DNA from: Campylobacter iguaniorum
GTDB taxonomy: Bacteria; Campylobacterota; Campylobacteria; Campylobacterales; Campylobacteraceae
Length of the DNA stretch: 64,000 nucleotides
Direction: 5' to 3'
Assembly (NCBI RefSeq): GCF_000736415.1
Contig: NZ_CP009043.1
Coordinates: 310,001 to 374,000, forward strand
This document shows positions 9,525 to 18,578 of this stretch, piece by piece (within the stretch, counting starts at the first letter, position 1; the number at the start of each line of letters is the position of its first letter). The translations under genes and the position numbers were made by a program. Under the pieces are notes generated by a model, which saw nothing but the letters and a program-made list of their open reading frames with translations, was not told the origin of the DNA and did no database searches.

Positions 9525-10550
9525 ATGAAAATATTAGTTTCTTGTCTTGAGCCATCAGCAAATTTGCATTTTAAAGAGGTTTTAAAACACCTTGAAAATG
9601 CCGAAATTTGCGGGATTTTTGATAGTAAGCTTGGAGAGCCACTTTATGATAGTAAAGAGTTTAGTGCGATGGGATTTGTGGAGATTTTGCCACTGATTTT
9701 AAAGGCAAAAAGAGCCTTAAAACAGATGGTAGAGCTAGCTAAAACCTGTGATAAAGTCTTGCTAGTAGATAGTCCAGCCTTTAATCTTCCTCTAGCAAAA
9801 GCGATCAAAGAAGCTGGGCTAAAATGCGTGGTGACCTACTATATTTTGCCGCAAGTTTGGGCGTGGAAAAAGGGTCGCGTGGCAAAGGTCGAGAAATACT
9901 GCGATAATCTAGCTTCTATTTTGCCATTTGATAGCCAGTTTTACACTAAAAGCCAGTATGTTGGCCATCCTTTGCTTGATGAAATTTTAGTGCAAAAGCA
10001 AAATGCCGCCAGTAGCGACGTGGTGGCGTTTTTGCCAGGATCAAGAAGATCAGAAATCACAAGGCTAATGCTAGTTTATAAAGAAGTGGCTGCAAATTTG
10101 AGCGCTAAAAAACTGCTCGTCATTCCGCCCCATCTAAAGGATAAAATCGCTGAATATTATGGTGATGTAATGGAGTTTGAGCTGTGTTTTGATACACACG
10201 CAGCACTTGAGAGAAGTGAGTTTGCTTTTGTTTGTTCTGGGACTGCTACACTTGAAGCAGCACTTATCGGAACGCCGTTTGCGTTGTGTTATAAAGCTAA
10301 AGCCATAGATATTTTTATAGCAAAACTGCTTGTGCATTTAAAACACGTTGGGCTTGCAAATATTATGTTTGATTTCATGCAAAAACCGCCTCTAAACGCT
10401 GAATTTATCCAAGAGCAAGTAACCCCGCAAAATCTCTTAAACGAATACAAAAACTGCGATAGGGCTAAGTTTTTGCTGGCTTGCAAAGAGCTTAGAAACT
10501 ACCTAAAAAATGGAAGTTCAAAAAACGTCGCTGATATGCTTTTAAGATAA
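9525..10550 (+). CDS. lpxB: Lipid-A-disaccharide synthase
   Basis: Glycosyltransferase that joins UDP-2,3-diacylglucosamine to lipid X to form the lipid A disaccharide at the inner membrane. The 341-residue product is a little shorter than the E. coli enzyme. Typical segments are SCLEPSANLHFKEV (residues about 4-17), YYILPQVWAWKKGR (about 106-119), FLPGSRRSEI (about 167-176) and CSGTATLEAALIGTPF (about 237-252). It starts a rightward unit that continues into greA after 47 bases. Confidence 0.97.
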   Translation: MKILVSCLEPSANLHFKEVLKHLENAEICGIFDSKLGEPLYDSKEFSAMGFVEILPLILKAKRALKQMVELAKTCDKVLLVDSPAFNLPLAKAIKEAGLKCVVTYYILPQVWAWKKGRVAKVEKYCDNLASILPFDSQFYTKSQYVGHPLLDEILVQKQNAASSDVVAFLPGSRRSEITRLMLVYKEVAANLSAKKLLVIPPHLKDKIAEYYGDVMEFELCFDTHAALERSEFAFVCSGTATLEAALIGTPFALCYKAKAIDIFIAKLLVHLKHVGLANIMFDFMQKPPLNAEFIQEQVTPQNLLNEYKNCDRAKFLLACKELRNYLKNGSSKNVADMLLR

Positions 10551-10557
10551 ATTAGGG

Positions 10558-10563
10558 TAAAAT
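10558..10563 (+). promoter_or_regulatory. Possible -10 element of greA
   Basis: TAAAAT preceded by AGGG, about 35 bases before the greA GTG start. It is a near match only, so greA may instead be read from the lpxB promoter. Confidence 0.35.
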
Positions 10564-10597
10564 CATGGCAAAAATTTGGTGTAATTAGGAGAAAACA

Positions 10598-11083
10598 GTG
10601 ACTGAACCAATGACACTTTATGGTTATGAAAAAATAACCTCTGAACTTAAAGATTTAAAACTAGTACAAAGACCTGCTATTGTCGAAGAGATCGATATAG
10701 CAAGAAGCCATGGCGACCTCAAAGAAAACGCAGAATATCATGCCGCAAGAGAGAAACAAGCCTTCATAGAAAACCGTATAGCTGAGCTAAGCGACATTGT
10801 GAGCCGCGCTAAAGTCGTAGATCCTAGCGAGTATGAGCATGACAAGGTCAAATTTGGCTCAACTGTGACTATAATGGACGTCGAAACCGAGCTAGAGACC
10901 ACTTATACGATAGTAGGAATCAGTGAAAGCAACCTTGAAAAAGGACTAATAAGCATAAATACTCCACTTTCAAAACAACTTATCGGCAAAAAAGAGGGCG
11001 ATGATGTGGTTTTAACTTTGCCAAATGGCAGAAGTGAGATCGAAGTGGTAAGCGTAAGCTATAAGCCGATTAAATTTAATTGA
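10598..11083 (+). CDS. greA: Transcription elongation factor GreA
   Basis: Rescues backtracked RNA polymerase by stimulating transcript cleavage. The 161-residue product has the N-terminal coiled coil with the acidic tip in [15 protein letters not shown] and the [12 protein letters not shown] motif (about residues 38-49), then the FKBP-like C-terminal domain. The start is GTG, with a TAGGAGAA site about 8 bases upstream. The restriction-modification cassette begins only 6 bases after its stop codon. Confidence 0.98.
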   Translation: MTEPMTLYGYEKITSELKDLKLVQRPAIVEEIDIARSHGDLKENAEYHAAREKQAFIENRIAELSDIVSRAKVVDPSEYEHDKVKFGSTVTIMDVETELETTYTIVGISESNLEKGLISINTPLSKQLIGKKEGDDVVLTLPNGRSEIEVVSVSYKPIKFN

Positions 11084-11089
11084 TGTAAA

Positions 11090-11872
11090 ATGAAATTTAA
11101 TGATTTGGATTTAAAAAATTGGAAAGATACGGATATTTGCGTTGATAGTTTGCAAATTTATCCAAACAGGGACAAAAGTGGAAAGCATAAAAATATTTAT
11201 CACGGCAACTTTATTCCACAAATTCCAAATCAATTAATTCGTCGTTATACTAAGTCTGGTGAGTGTGTTTTTGAGCCATTTATGGGAAGTGGAACTACTC
11301 TTTTTGAATGCGAAAATTTAAATAGAAAATATATGGGTTTTGATATAAATCAAAATATAATAAATTATGTTAAAAGCTCCATGCAATCTTCTAAATTTAG
11401 CGATTATTTCATAGCCAAATGCAATTCAATGGATTTAGATAGTGTAAATCAAAATTTTATTTCACAGGATATAAATAGCGTTCAGTTTGTTTTAATGCAC
11501 CCACCATATATGGATATAGTTAAATTTACAGACGATCAAAATGATCTATCCCAATGTAGCGATATAAATGAATTTATGGCTAAATTTAAGATAGTTTGTG
11601 TTAATTCATTAAAATTTCTTGATAAAAATCGCTATTTTGCAGTTGTGATAGGTGATGTTTATAAAAATAGTGAAGTTCTTCCACTTGGTTTTTATTGTAT
11701 GGATATGATAAAGCAAAATTTCAAGGTCAAGTTAAAAGGTATAGTCGTAAAAAATATCGAAGGAAATCGTGGTAAATTAGGAAGTGGTGGAATTTGGACT
11801 TATAGGGCTTTAAATAGTGATTATTATATATTCAAGCATGAATATATTTTAGTATTCAAAAAGGAATTTTAA
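11090..11872 (+). CDS. DNA methyltransferase of a type II restriction-modification cassette (M1)
   Basis: A 260-residue S-adenosylmethionine-dependent DNA methyltransferase. The cofactor motif FEPFMGSGTT lies at residues 61-70 and the catalytic motif at 137-140 reads HPPY, with His where amino-methyltransferases usually have D, N or S. A second family match is YMGFDINQNIINYV at about 81-94. Whether it makes N6-methyladenine or N4-methylcytosine cannot be told from this. It sits directly after greA and its TAA shares a base with the ATG of the endonuclease (TAATG), so M1 translation feeds the endonuclease. The gene is visibly richer in A and T than greA or argC, which suggests acquisition. Confidence 0.82.
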   Translation: MKFNDLDLKNWKDTDICVDSLQIYPNRDKSGKHKNIYHGNFIPQIPNQLIRRYTKSGECVFEPFMGSGTTLFECENLNRKYMGFDINQNIINYVKSSMQSSKFSDYFIAKCNSMDLDSVNQNFISQDINSVQFVLMHPPYMDIVKFTDDQNDLSQCSDINEFMAKFKIVCVNSLKFLDKNRYFAVVIGDVYKNSEVLPLGFYCMDMIKQNFKVKLKGIVVKNIEGNRGKLGSGGIWTYRALNSDYYIFKHEYILVFKKEF

Positions 11873-12555
11873 TGAAAAAAAAACTAACAAAAATGGAGCT
11901 TTTTTTAAAGCTTGCAAATCCAGATAAAAATGGCGTAAGTCGCTGGGTGTATGTGAGCGAGTTTAAGGATGAATACGAAAATTTAAAGTTTGGCAATGGT
12001 GGTAGTTGGTGTAGGGCTAATAGCAGTTTGGCTAAAAAATATAAAATTGAATTTGATAAAAGTAAAAGCAGTGGTAATTCAATTGATGCAATACGCTTAA
12101 TTGGCTTTAATAATGATAAAATTTTTAATCAAAATATTCGTACTGATATAAAGGACTTTTACAAAAGCAAAAATTGCGTGATGTTAGGTGTGTGTGGAAA
12201 TTCTGAAAATACAAAAATAGAAATTGATCATAAGGACGGCAGAAAAATAGATGATAGAATTTCAGATACCAAAACGCAAAAATTAGAAGATTTTCAACCA
12301 CTTTGCAAGGCTGCAAACGACATAAAACGCCAAATTTGTAAAAAATGCAAAGAAACAAATATTAGGTGGAGTGCCAAAAATATTTTAGGTAATCCGTATG
12401 ATTTTTATCTCGGCGATGAAAAATATAGTGATAAATTTGGCTGTGTCGGTTGCTATCAATATGATCCTGTGAAATACCGTAAAGAGTGCGTTAAGAAAAT
12501 CTCTCAAGAAGTATCACAAAATATAATGGAAAAGCTTTATGGAGATGAGAATTGA
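11872..12555 (+). CDS. HNH-type type II restriction endonuclease
   Basis: The 227-residue product has an HNH-like core: IDHKDGRKIDD with His120, then LEDFQPLCKAANDIKR with Asn149, as expected for a beta-beta-alpha metal nuclease. Two CxxC pairs (Cys156/Cys159 and Cys191/Cys194) probably hold a structural zinc. The N-terminal 100 residues have no recognised domain and may read DNA. It lies between two methyltransferase genes with 1-base and 4-base overlaps, which is the main reason for calling it the cassette's endonuclease. The codons after ATG are AAA AAA AAA, giving an A9 tract. The recognition site is unknown. Confidence 0.75.
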   Translation: MKKKLTKMELFLKLANPDKNGVSRWVYVSEFKDEYENLKFGNGGSWCRANSSLAKKYKIEFDKSKSSGNSIDAIRLIGFNNDKIFNQNIRTDIKDFYKSKNCVMLGVCGNSENTKIEIDHKDGRKIDDRISDTKTQKLEDFQPLCKAANDIKRQICKKCKETNIRWSAKNILGNPYDFYLGDEKYSDKFGCVGCYQYDPVKYRKECVKKISQEVSQNIMEKLYGDEN

Positions 12556-13547
12556 ACTACATAGGCTCCAAATTTAAGCTTTCATCTTGGATAAAAGATG
12601 AGATCACAAAAGTAGTTGGTAGAAATCTAAAAGATAAGATTTTGTGCGATATATTTGCTGGGACTGGGATTATTGCAAGGACTTTTAAAAAGGATGTTAA
12701 AAAGGTTATTTGCAACGATTTGGAGTATTACAGCTACGTCTTAAATCGCAATTACATACAAAATCATCAAAGCAAAGATATGGCATTTGATCTAATAGAT
12801 GAATTAAATAATTTAGAGTCTAAAAAAGGATTTATTTATCAAAATTATTGTCTTGGAAGTGGCAGTGGGCGTTGGTATTTTAGCGATGAGAATGGTGCCA
12901 AAATAGATGCTATTAGATCAAAATTAGAGCTACTAAAAAAATCAAATAAAATCTCAGATAATGTATATTATTTTTTACTTGCGTCACTGCTAGAAAGTGC
13001 TGATAAGGTGGCAAATACGGCTTCTGTTTATGGTGCATTTTTAAAAAATATTAAAAAATCAGCCCAACAAAAATTAGTTTTAAAACCTGCAAATTTTGAG
13101 ACAAATAGCAACGAACATCTTGTATTTCAATCAAATGCAAATGAATTAATCACTCAAATTTCAGGAGATATTTTGTATCTAGACCCACCATATAATGCTC
13201 GTCAATATGGAGCAAATTATCATTTATTAAATACAATTGCGATTTATGATGAGTTTGTTCCACGTGGAAAAACTGGACTTAGAGAGTATGAAAAATCAAA
13301 ATACTGCTCCAAACAGTTCGTAAAAACTGAGTTTGAGAACTTAATAAAAAATGCTAAATTTAAATATATATTTTTAAGTTACAATGACGAGGGTTTGATG
13401 AAAAGTGATGAAATAAAAGAAATCATGTCCTTATATGGTAAATATTCATTAAAACAAAAAGAGTATCAAAGATATAAAGCAGATAATAGCAGAATAAATA
13501 AAGCAGATAAAACAATAGAATATCTGCATATATTAGTAAAAAATTAA
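12552..13547 (+). CDS. D12-class adenine-N6 DNA methyltransferase (M2)
   Basis: A 331-residue methyltransferase of the D12/Dam-like class. The opening MNYIGSKFKL, the cofactor motif DIFAGTG (residues 33-39) and the catalytic DPPYNARQYGANYHLL (from residue 211) define it and support N6-adenine methylation. The start is TTG, overlapping the TGA of the endonuclease gene by four bases. With M1 it gives two methyltransferases for one endonuclease, a layout common where the recognition site is asymmetric and each strand needs its own enzyme. argC follows after 12 bases. Confidence 0.88.
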   Translation: MNYIGSKFKLSSWIKDEITKVVGRNLKDKILCDIFAGTGIIARTFKKDVKKVICNDLEYYSYVLNRNYIQNHQSKDMAFDLIDELNNLESKKGFIYQNYCLGSGSGRWYFSDENGAKIDAIRSKLELLKKSNKISDNVYYFLLASLLESADKVANTASVYGAFLKNIKKSAQQKLVLKPANFETNSNEHLVFQSNANELITQISGDILYLDPPYNARQYGANYHLLNTIAIYDEFVPRGKTGLREYEKSKYCSKQFVKTEFENLIKNAKFKYIFLSYNDEGLMKSDEIKEIMSLYGKYSLKQKEYQRYKADNSRINKADKTIEYLHILVKN

Positions 13548-13559
13548 TTAGGAAAAATC

Positions 13560-14576
13560 ATGAAAATACCAGTTGGAATAGTCGGCATAAGCGGTTATAC
13601 TGGACTTGAACTTGTAAAACTGCTTTTAAATCATCCACATTTTGAGCTAAGTTATGCTGGTGCGACGAGCCAAAATGAGCTAAAAGATATATTTCCTAGC
13701 CTTGCTGGAGTTATAAATCTTAAAGTCGAAGTAGCTGACGTGAGTGAGATAAAAAAGCGTTGTAATCTTGTCTTTTTGGCTTTGCCACACACTGAGGGCA
13801 TGAAAATAGTAAAAGAGCTAAAAGGCTCAAATATAAAAATAGTAGATCTCTCAGCTGATTACCGCGTGAGCTTGGAAAATTATGAGAAAAACTACTGCCC
13901 ACACCTTGATCCTGAAGGCATAAAATCAGCAGTTTACGGGCTAATTGAGATAAACAGAAATAAAATAATGGGTGCAAGCTTAGTAGCAAATCCAGGCTGC
14001 TATCCGACTTGTTCGCTTCTAGCACTTTTGCCTTTTGCCAGTATGCTTGAGAGTAAATTTGGCGTGATGATAGATGCAAAAAGTGGTCTAAGTGGGGCTG
14101 GAAAAAGCCTAAAAGCAAGCAGTCATTTTGTAAGCGTAAATGAAAATATGAACGCCTATAGTCCACTCACTCATCGCCACAGTGATGAGATCAAAGAGCA
14201 TCTAAATTTAAATAGTGATGCGAATTTAGACGTGATGTTTGTGCCTCATCTCATCCCTCTTACTCGTGGAATGCTAGTGAGTGCTTACGCTGTTTTAAAG
14301 GGCGAGTTTAAGGATATCCAGCCACTTGAGATTTTGCGTGAGTTTTACAAAGATGAGCCATTTATCAGGATAAGAAACGAAGCTGTAAGTATCAAAAACG
14401 TCGCTGGAACGCACTTTTGCGATATTTATGCCATAAATAAAAATGGCAAACTATGGATAAATGGGGGCATAGATAACGTGCTAAGAGGCGCTTCAAGTCA
14501 AGCAGTGGCAAACGCAAATTTGATGTTTGGTTTTGATGAAAAACTAGCCTTGCCGATGCTTTCAAGTCAGATATGA
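13560..14576 (+). CDS. argC: N-acetyl-gamma-glutamyl-phosphate reductase
   Basis: NADPH-dependent reductase of the acetylated arginine pathway. The NAD-binding loop GISGYTGLEL (about residues 9-18), the active-site ANPGCYPT with Cys147 and HRHSDEI near 202 are all present. Length 338 is normal. A TTAGGAAA site precedes the ATG. It overlaps the following hydrolase gene by four bases. Confidence 0.98.
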   Translation: MKIPVGIVGISGYTGLELVKLLLNHPHFELSYAGATSQNELKDIFPSLAGVINLKVEVADVSEIKKRCNLVFLALPHTEGMKIVKELKGSNIKIVDLSADYRVSLENYEKNYCPHLDPEGIKSAVYGLIEINRNKIMGASLVANPGCYPTCSLLALLPFASMLESKFGVMIDAKSGLSGAGKSLKASSHFVSVNENMNAYSPLTHRHSDEIKEHLNLNSDANLDVMFVPHLIPLTRGMLVSAYAVLKGEFKDIQPLEILREFYKDEPFIRIRNEAVSIKNVAGTHFCDIYAINKNGKLWINGGIDNVLRGASSQAVANANLMFGFDEKLALPMLSSQI

Positions 14577-15295
14577 AAGAGATAAAAGCTGGTGCGATAT
14601 TTATCGCTGATGCTCATGATAACGCAAACAAAAAGGGCTTTTTGAACTTCTTAAAAGCCCTAGAAAACGGCACTATTGCTATGCCGCCGCAGCTTTTTGT
14701 GATGGGAGATATGTTTGATTATCTCTCCATTACGGCTTATTCTCAGGAGTTTTATAAAGAGCATATAAAGCTTTTAAACTCACTTGGCAAGCGTACTCAA
14801 ATTTATTATTTTGAGGGCAATCACGACTTTAATCTAGCCCAAATTTTCCCAAATTTAGAGGTATTTGACATCTATCATCAGCCTCAAATTTTCACTACTA
14901 AATTTGGAGAAAAAATCAGCCTAGCGCATGGTGATATATTTTTAAAACCACTTGATACGCTCTTTTTACGACTTCTTAGAAGTAGGGCTTTTTTGTTGAT
15001 TATGGATAAAATTGATAGGGCTTTTAGCTACAAAATCACAAAAAATATACTAAAAAAACAAGCAAATAAAAGGCTAGATTACAAAATAATTGATTTTGAG
15101 TTTGTCATCGGGGCTAAAATCCACAACTACCAAACACCAAAAATCATCGAAGGACACTATCATCAAGGCGTAAATTTGGCTTTTGACAAGCAAATTTATA
15201 TAAATCTTCCTTGTTTTGCGTCTGAGCAAAGGTATTTTGTAGTAGAATACACCAATGAAATGAAATTTCAAATCTTAAGGAGCCCAAATGTTTGA
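14573..15295 (+). CDS. LpxH-like metallophosphoesterase (UDP-2,3-diacylglucosamine pyrophosphatase family)
   Basis: A 240-residue calcineurin-type phosphoesterase. The metal motifs occur in order: FIADAHD (residues 10-16), GDMFDY (about 45-50), EGNHDFN (about 82-88), LAHGDIF (about 117-123) and EGHYHQG (near 193). Epsilonproteobacteria use a divergent member of this family at the lipid A step between LpxA/D products and lipid X, so the role fits with lpxB and lpxC in this window. The first metal motif reads DAH as in LpxH-like proteins. It overlaps argC and cheV (8 bases). Confidence 0.8.
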   Translation: MKEIKAGAIFIADAHDNANKKGFLNFLKALENGTIAMPPQLFVMGDMFDYLSITAYSQEFYKEHIKLLNSLGKRTQIYYFEGNHDFNLAQIFPNLEVFDIYHQPQIFTTKFGEKISLAHGDIFLKPLDTLFLRLLRSRAFLLIMDKIDRAFSYKITKNILKKQANKRLDYKIIDFEFVIGAKIHNYQTPKIIEGHYHQGVNLAFDKQIYINLPCFASEQRYFVVEYTNEMKFQILRSPNV

Positions 15296-16247
15296 TGATA
15301 ATATTCTTAAAACGGGTTCGAATGAGATGGAACTTGTTGATTTTCGTATATTAAAGCAAGGCAAAGACAAGGTATATGAGGGCATATACGGGGTCAATGT
15401 CGCTAAGGTCAAAGAAATCATCAAAATGCCAAATCTTACCGAACTTCCGGGAGTGCCAGACTACATAGAAGGCATATTTGACCTTCGTGGCGTGGTTATT
15501 CCTGTTATCAATTTAGCTAGATGGATGAATATTGATGAGCCAAAAGATTGTATCTTAAAACCACGCGTTATAATAGCCGAATTTAGTGATATATTTATAG
15601 GATTTATAGTCCATGAAGCAAAAAGAATTCGCCGTATAAACTGGAAAGATATCGAACCAGCCAACTTCACTGGTGGTGGAAGTGGAACTCTTGACAAATC
15701 AAAAATCACAGGAGTTACAAGGATAGAAAATGATGAAGTTTTGCTTATCTTGGATCTTGAAAGCATAGTCGAAGAGCTTGGAATTTACCAACCAAAAATC
15801 GAAATGGAAGTTGATGAGATGAAGCAACTTAGCGGTGTGGCTTTGGTGCTTGATGATAGCCTTACAGCTAGACGCCTAGTCGGTGATGCGCTAACCAAAA
15901 TCGGTCTAAGGGTAGTTGAAGCAAAAGACGGCTCAGAGGGCTTAGAGAAGATGAATGACTTGTACGCTCTTTATAAAGATGATTTAGATCAAAACTTAAG
16001 AGTCATCATAAGTGATATCGAGATGCCACAAATGGACGGTTTCCACTTTGCTGCTAGCCTTAAAGAAGATAAGAGATTTGCAAATATTCCTATTATCTTT
16101 AACTCTTCACTTAGTAATGAATTTAGCGAACTTCACGGCAAAGAAGCTGGCGCTGATGGATATTTGACTAAATTTAACGCTACACAGCTTTATAAAGAAG
16201 TTACTAGAGTGGTAGATGATCATAAAAAATATTTGGATAAGAGGTGA
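15288..16247 (+). CDS. cheV: Chemotaxis coupling protein CheV
   Basis: CheV couples receptors to CheA and can itself be phosphorylated. The 319-residue product has an N-terminal CheW-like domain (about 15-165, with the GVPDYIEGIFDLRGVVIPVI core) and a C-terminal receiver domain. The receiver has the acidic pair at 189-190 (LVLDDS), the phospho-acceptor Asp243 in IISDIEMPQMDGF and the Lys of YLTKF. It opens the cheV-cheA-cheW run, with 3 bases to cheA. Confidence 0.97.
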   Translation: MFDDNILKTGSNEMELVDFRILKQGKDKVYEGIYGVNVAKVKEIIKMPNLTELPGVPDYIEGIFDLRGVVIPVINLARWMNIDEPKDCILKPRVIIAEFSDIFIGFIVHEAKRIRRINWKDIEPANFTGGGSGTLDKSKITGVTRIENDEVLLILDLESIVEELGIYQPKIEMEVDEMKQLSGVALVLDDSLTARRLVGDALTKIGLRVVEAKDGSEGLEKMNDLYALYKDDLDQNLRVIISDIEMPQMDGFHFAASLKEDKRFANIPIIFNSSLSNEFSELHGKEAGADGYLTKFNATQLYKEVTRVVDDHKKYLDKR

Positions 16248-16250
16248 TTT

Positions 16251-18569
16251 ATGGACGATATGCAAGAAATACTTGAAGACTTTTTAGTTGAGGCCTTTGA
16301 GCTTATTGAACAGATTGATCACGATCTTGTAGAGCTTGAAGCAAACCCAGAAGATTTGGAACTTTTAAATAGGATTTTCCGTGTCGCTCACACAGTCAAA
16401 GGAAGCTCATCATTTTTAAATTTTGATATCTTAACAAAACTTACTCACCACATGGAAGATGTCTTAAATAAAGCTCGTCATGGCGATCTAAAAATCACTC
16501 CAGATGTAATGGATGTAGTTTTAGAGTCAGTCGATATGATGAAAGCACTTTTAAATGCGATAAGAGACAATGGTAGCGATACAAGTGCAGGTATCGATAT
16601 AACTGATATTTGCGCTAGACTTTCAGCTATTAATGACGGCGAAGAAGTTGCAGTCCCTGAGCCAAAAGTAGAAGAAAAGGTAGAAGAGCTAGCTAATGAA
16701 GAGACACCTGCAGAAGAAGAAAATCAAGATGTAGATGTAAATAGCCTAAGTGAGTCAGAAGTAGAAGCTGAGATAGAAAGACTTTTAAAGGTTAGAAAAG
16801 CAGAAGATAAAGCTAGAAAAGAGCATAAAAAATCAGAACCTAGCGAAGAAAAGCCAAAACCAACTCCGACCCCAAAACCAGAGCCAAAACCAGCTGCCCC
16901 AAGTGAGCCAAAAGTTGGAGCAGTAGCACAAAGCGGTGGCTCAGCAATGGAGCAAACCATACGCGTCGAGGTCAAAAGACTTGATAATCTTATGAATTTA
17001 ATCGGTGAGCTTGTTCTTGGCAAAAATAGACTTCTTAAAATTTACGATGATGTCGAAGAGAGATATGAGGGAGAAAAATTCCTTGAGGAGCTAAATCAAG
17101 TTGTTTCAAGTCTAAGCTTGGTTACTACTGATATTCAACTAGCTGTTATGAAAACAAGAATGCTTCCAATAGCAAAAGTCTTTAATAAATTCCCAAGAAT
17201 GGTGCGTGATCTAAGCCGTGAGCTTGGCAAACAAATCGATCTTGAAATCAGCGGTGAAGAGACTGAGCTTGATAAATCTATCGTAGAAGAGATCGGCGAT
17301 CCACTAGTTCACATCATCAGAAATTCATGCGATCATGGTGTTGAAGATCCAAAAGATAGAGCTCTAAACGGCAAAGCAGAAAAAGGCCTTATCCAGCTAA
17401 AAGCGTACAACGAGGGAAATCATATAGTCATCGAAATCGTTGATGATGGTAAAGGAATTGACGCAGTCGCAGTAAAAGCAAAAGCTGTAGAGCGTGGTAT
17501 CATCACAGAAAGAGAAGCTGACAATATGAGCGACAAAGAAGCTTACGCGCTTATCTTTAAGCCTGGATTTTCTCTAGCCAAACAAGTCACAAATGTAAGT
17601 GGTCGTGGCGTTGGAATGGACGTTGTCAAAACAAATATAGAAAAACTAAATGGTATCATTGACATAGATAGCGAGCTTGGCAAAGGTACTGTTATGAAGT
17701 TAAAGATTCCTTTAACTCTAGCTATTATCCAATCCCTTCTAGTCGGAGCTCAAGAGGAATTTTATGCTATTCCATTAGCAAGCGTTAAAGAGACAGTAAG
17801 AGTTCCTATAGAAGATATTTACACTATAGAAGGCAAAAATGTTCTTAGACTAAGAGATGAAGTCTTAAGCCTTGTAAGACTTAGCGATTTATTTGGTGTC
17901 AAGCAAGTATTTGAAAGTGGAGATCAAACTTACGTCGTTGTCATCAACGTTGCTGAGAGCAAGCTTGGTATAATAGTTGATAATCTAATAGGTCAAGAAG
18001 AGATCGTTATCAAATCTTTGGGTAATTACTTGCAAAATATCCGCGGTATCGCAGGTGGCACCATAAGAGGCGATGGCAAAGTAACTCTTATTGTCGATGT
18101 GGGAATGATTATGGATATGGCAAAAGATATCAAGATAGATATAAGAGCTAGCATAGAATCAAACGCAAAAGCCGCAGTAAAAGAAAAACCAAGCGATTAT
18201 AAGGTACTTATAGTTGATGATTCAAAAATGGATAGAACTATAATGCAAAAATCCCTTGAGCCAATAGGCGTAACCGTGCTTGAAGCTACAAATGGCGTTG
18301 AAGCTCTAAATTTAATAAAATCAGGCGAGCATTCACTTGATGCGATACTTATAGATATCGAAATGCCAAGAATGGATGGCTATACTTTAGCTGGCGAGAT
18401 CAGGAAATATTCTAAATATAGAAACTTGCCGCTTATCGCAGTTACAAGTAGAACAAGCAAGAGCGACCGTTTAAGGGGCGTTGAAGTGGGAATGACAGAG
18501 TATATCACTAAGCCATACTCTTCAGAATACCTTGAAAACGTTGTTAGAAAAAATATTAAGCTAATGTAA
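16251..18569 (+). CDS. cheA: Chemotaxis histidine kinase CheA with fused receiver domain
   Basis: Central chemotaxis kinase, 772 residues. Domains in order: an HPt domain with phosphorylated His47 in VAHTVKGSSSFLNF; an acidic and Pro/Lys-rich linker (about 125-225); a dimerisation helix pair; the HATPase domain with NSCDHGVEDP, DDGKGID and GRGVGMDVV; a CheW-like P5 domain; and a C-terminal receiver domain (KVLIVDDSKMDR, LIDIEMPRMDGY, ITKPY). The fused receiver (CheAY type) is usual in Campylobacter and Helicobacter and probably acts as a phosphate sink. It lies between cheV and cheW with 3- and 9-base gaps. Confidence 0.98.
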   Translation: MDDMQEILEDFLVEAFELIEQIDHDLVELEANPEDLELLNRIFRVAHTVKGSSSFLNFDILTKLTHHMEDVLNKARHGDLKITPDVMDVVLESVDMMKALLNAIRDNGSDTSAGIDITDICARLSAINDGEEVAVPEPKVEEKVEELANEETPAEEENQDVDVNSLSESEVEAEIERLLKVRKAEDKARKEHKKSEPSEEKPKPTPTPKPEPKPAAPSEPKVGAVAQSGGSAMEQTIRVEVKRLDNLMNLIGELVLGKNRLLKIYDDVEERYEGEKFLEELNQVVSSLSLVTTDIQLAVMKTRMLPIAKVFNKFPRMVRDLSRELGKQIDLEISGEETELDKSIVEEIGDPLVHIIRNSCDHGVEDPKDRALNGKAEKGLIQLKAYNEGNHIVIEIVDDGKGIDAVAVKAKAVERGIITEREADNMSDKEAYALIFKPGFSLAKQVTNVSGRGVGMDVVKTNIEKLNGIIDIDSELGKGTVMKLKIPLTLAIIQSLLVGAQEEFYAIPLASVKETVRVPIEDIYTIEGKNVLRLRDEVLSLVRLSDLFGVKQVFESGDQTYVVVINVAESKLGIIVDNLIGQEEIVIKSLGNYLQNIRGIAGGTIRGDGKVTLIVDVGMIMDMAKDIKIDIRASIESNAKAAVKEKPSDYKVLIVDDSKMDRTIMQKSLEPIGVTVLEATNGVEALNLIKSGEHSLDAILIDIEMPRMDGYTLAGEIRKYSKYRNLPLIAVTSRTSKSDRLRGVEVGMTEYITKPYSSEYLENVVRKNIKLM

Positions 18570-18578
18570 GGACGTAAA

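Noticed and set aside
13720-14166. 148-codon minus-strand open frame inside argC
   Set aside because: Fully within argC, Leu/Ser-rich and without family features; shadow frame.
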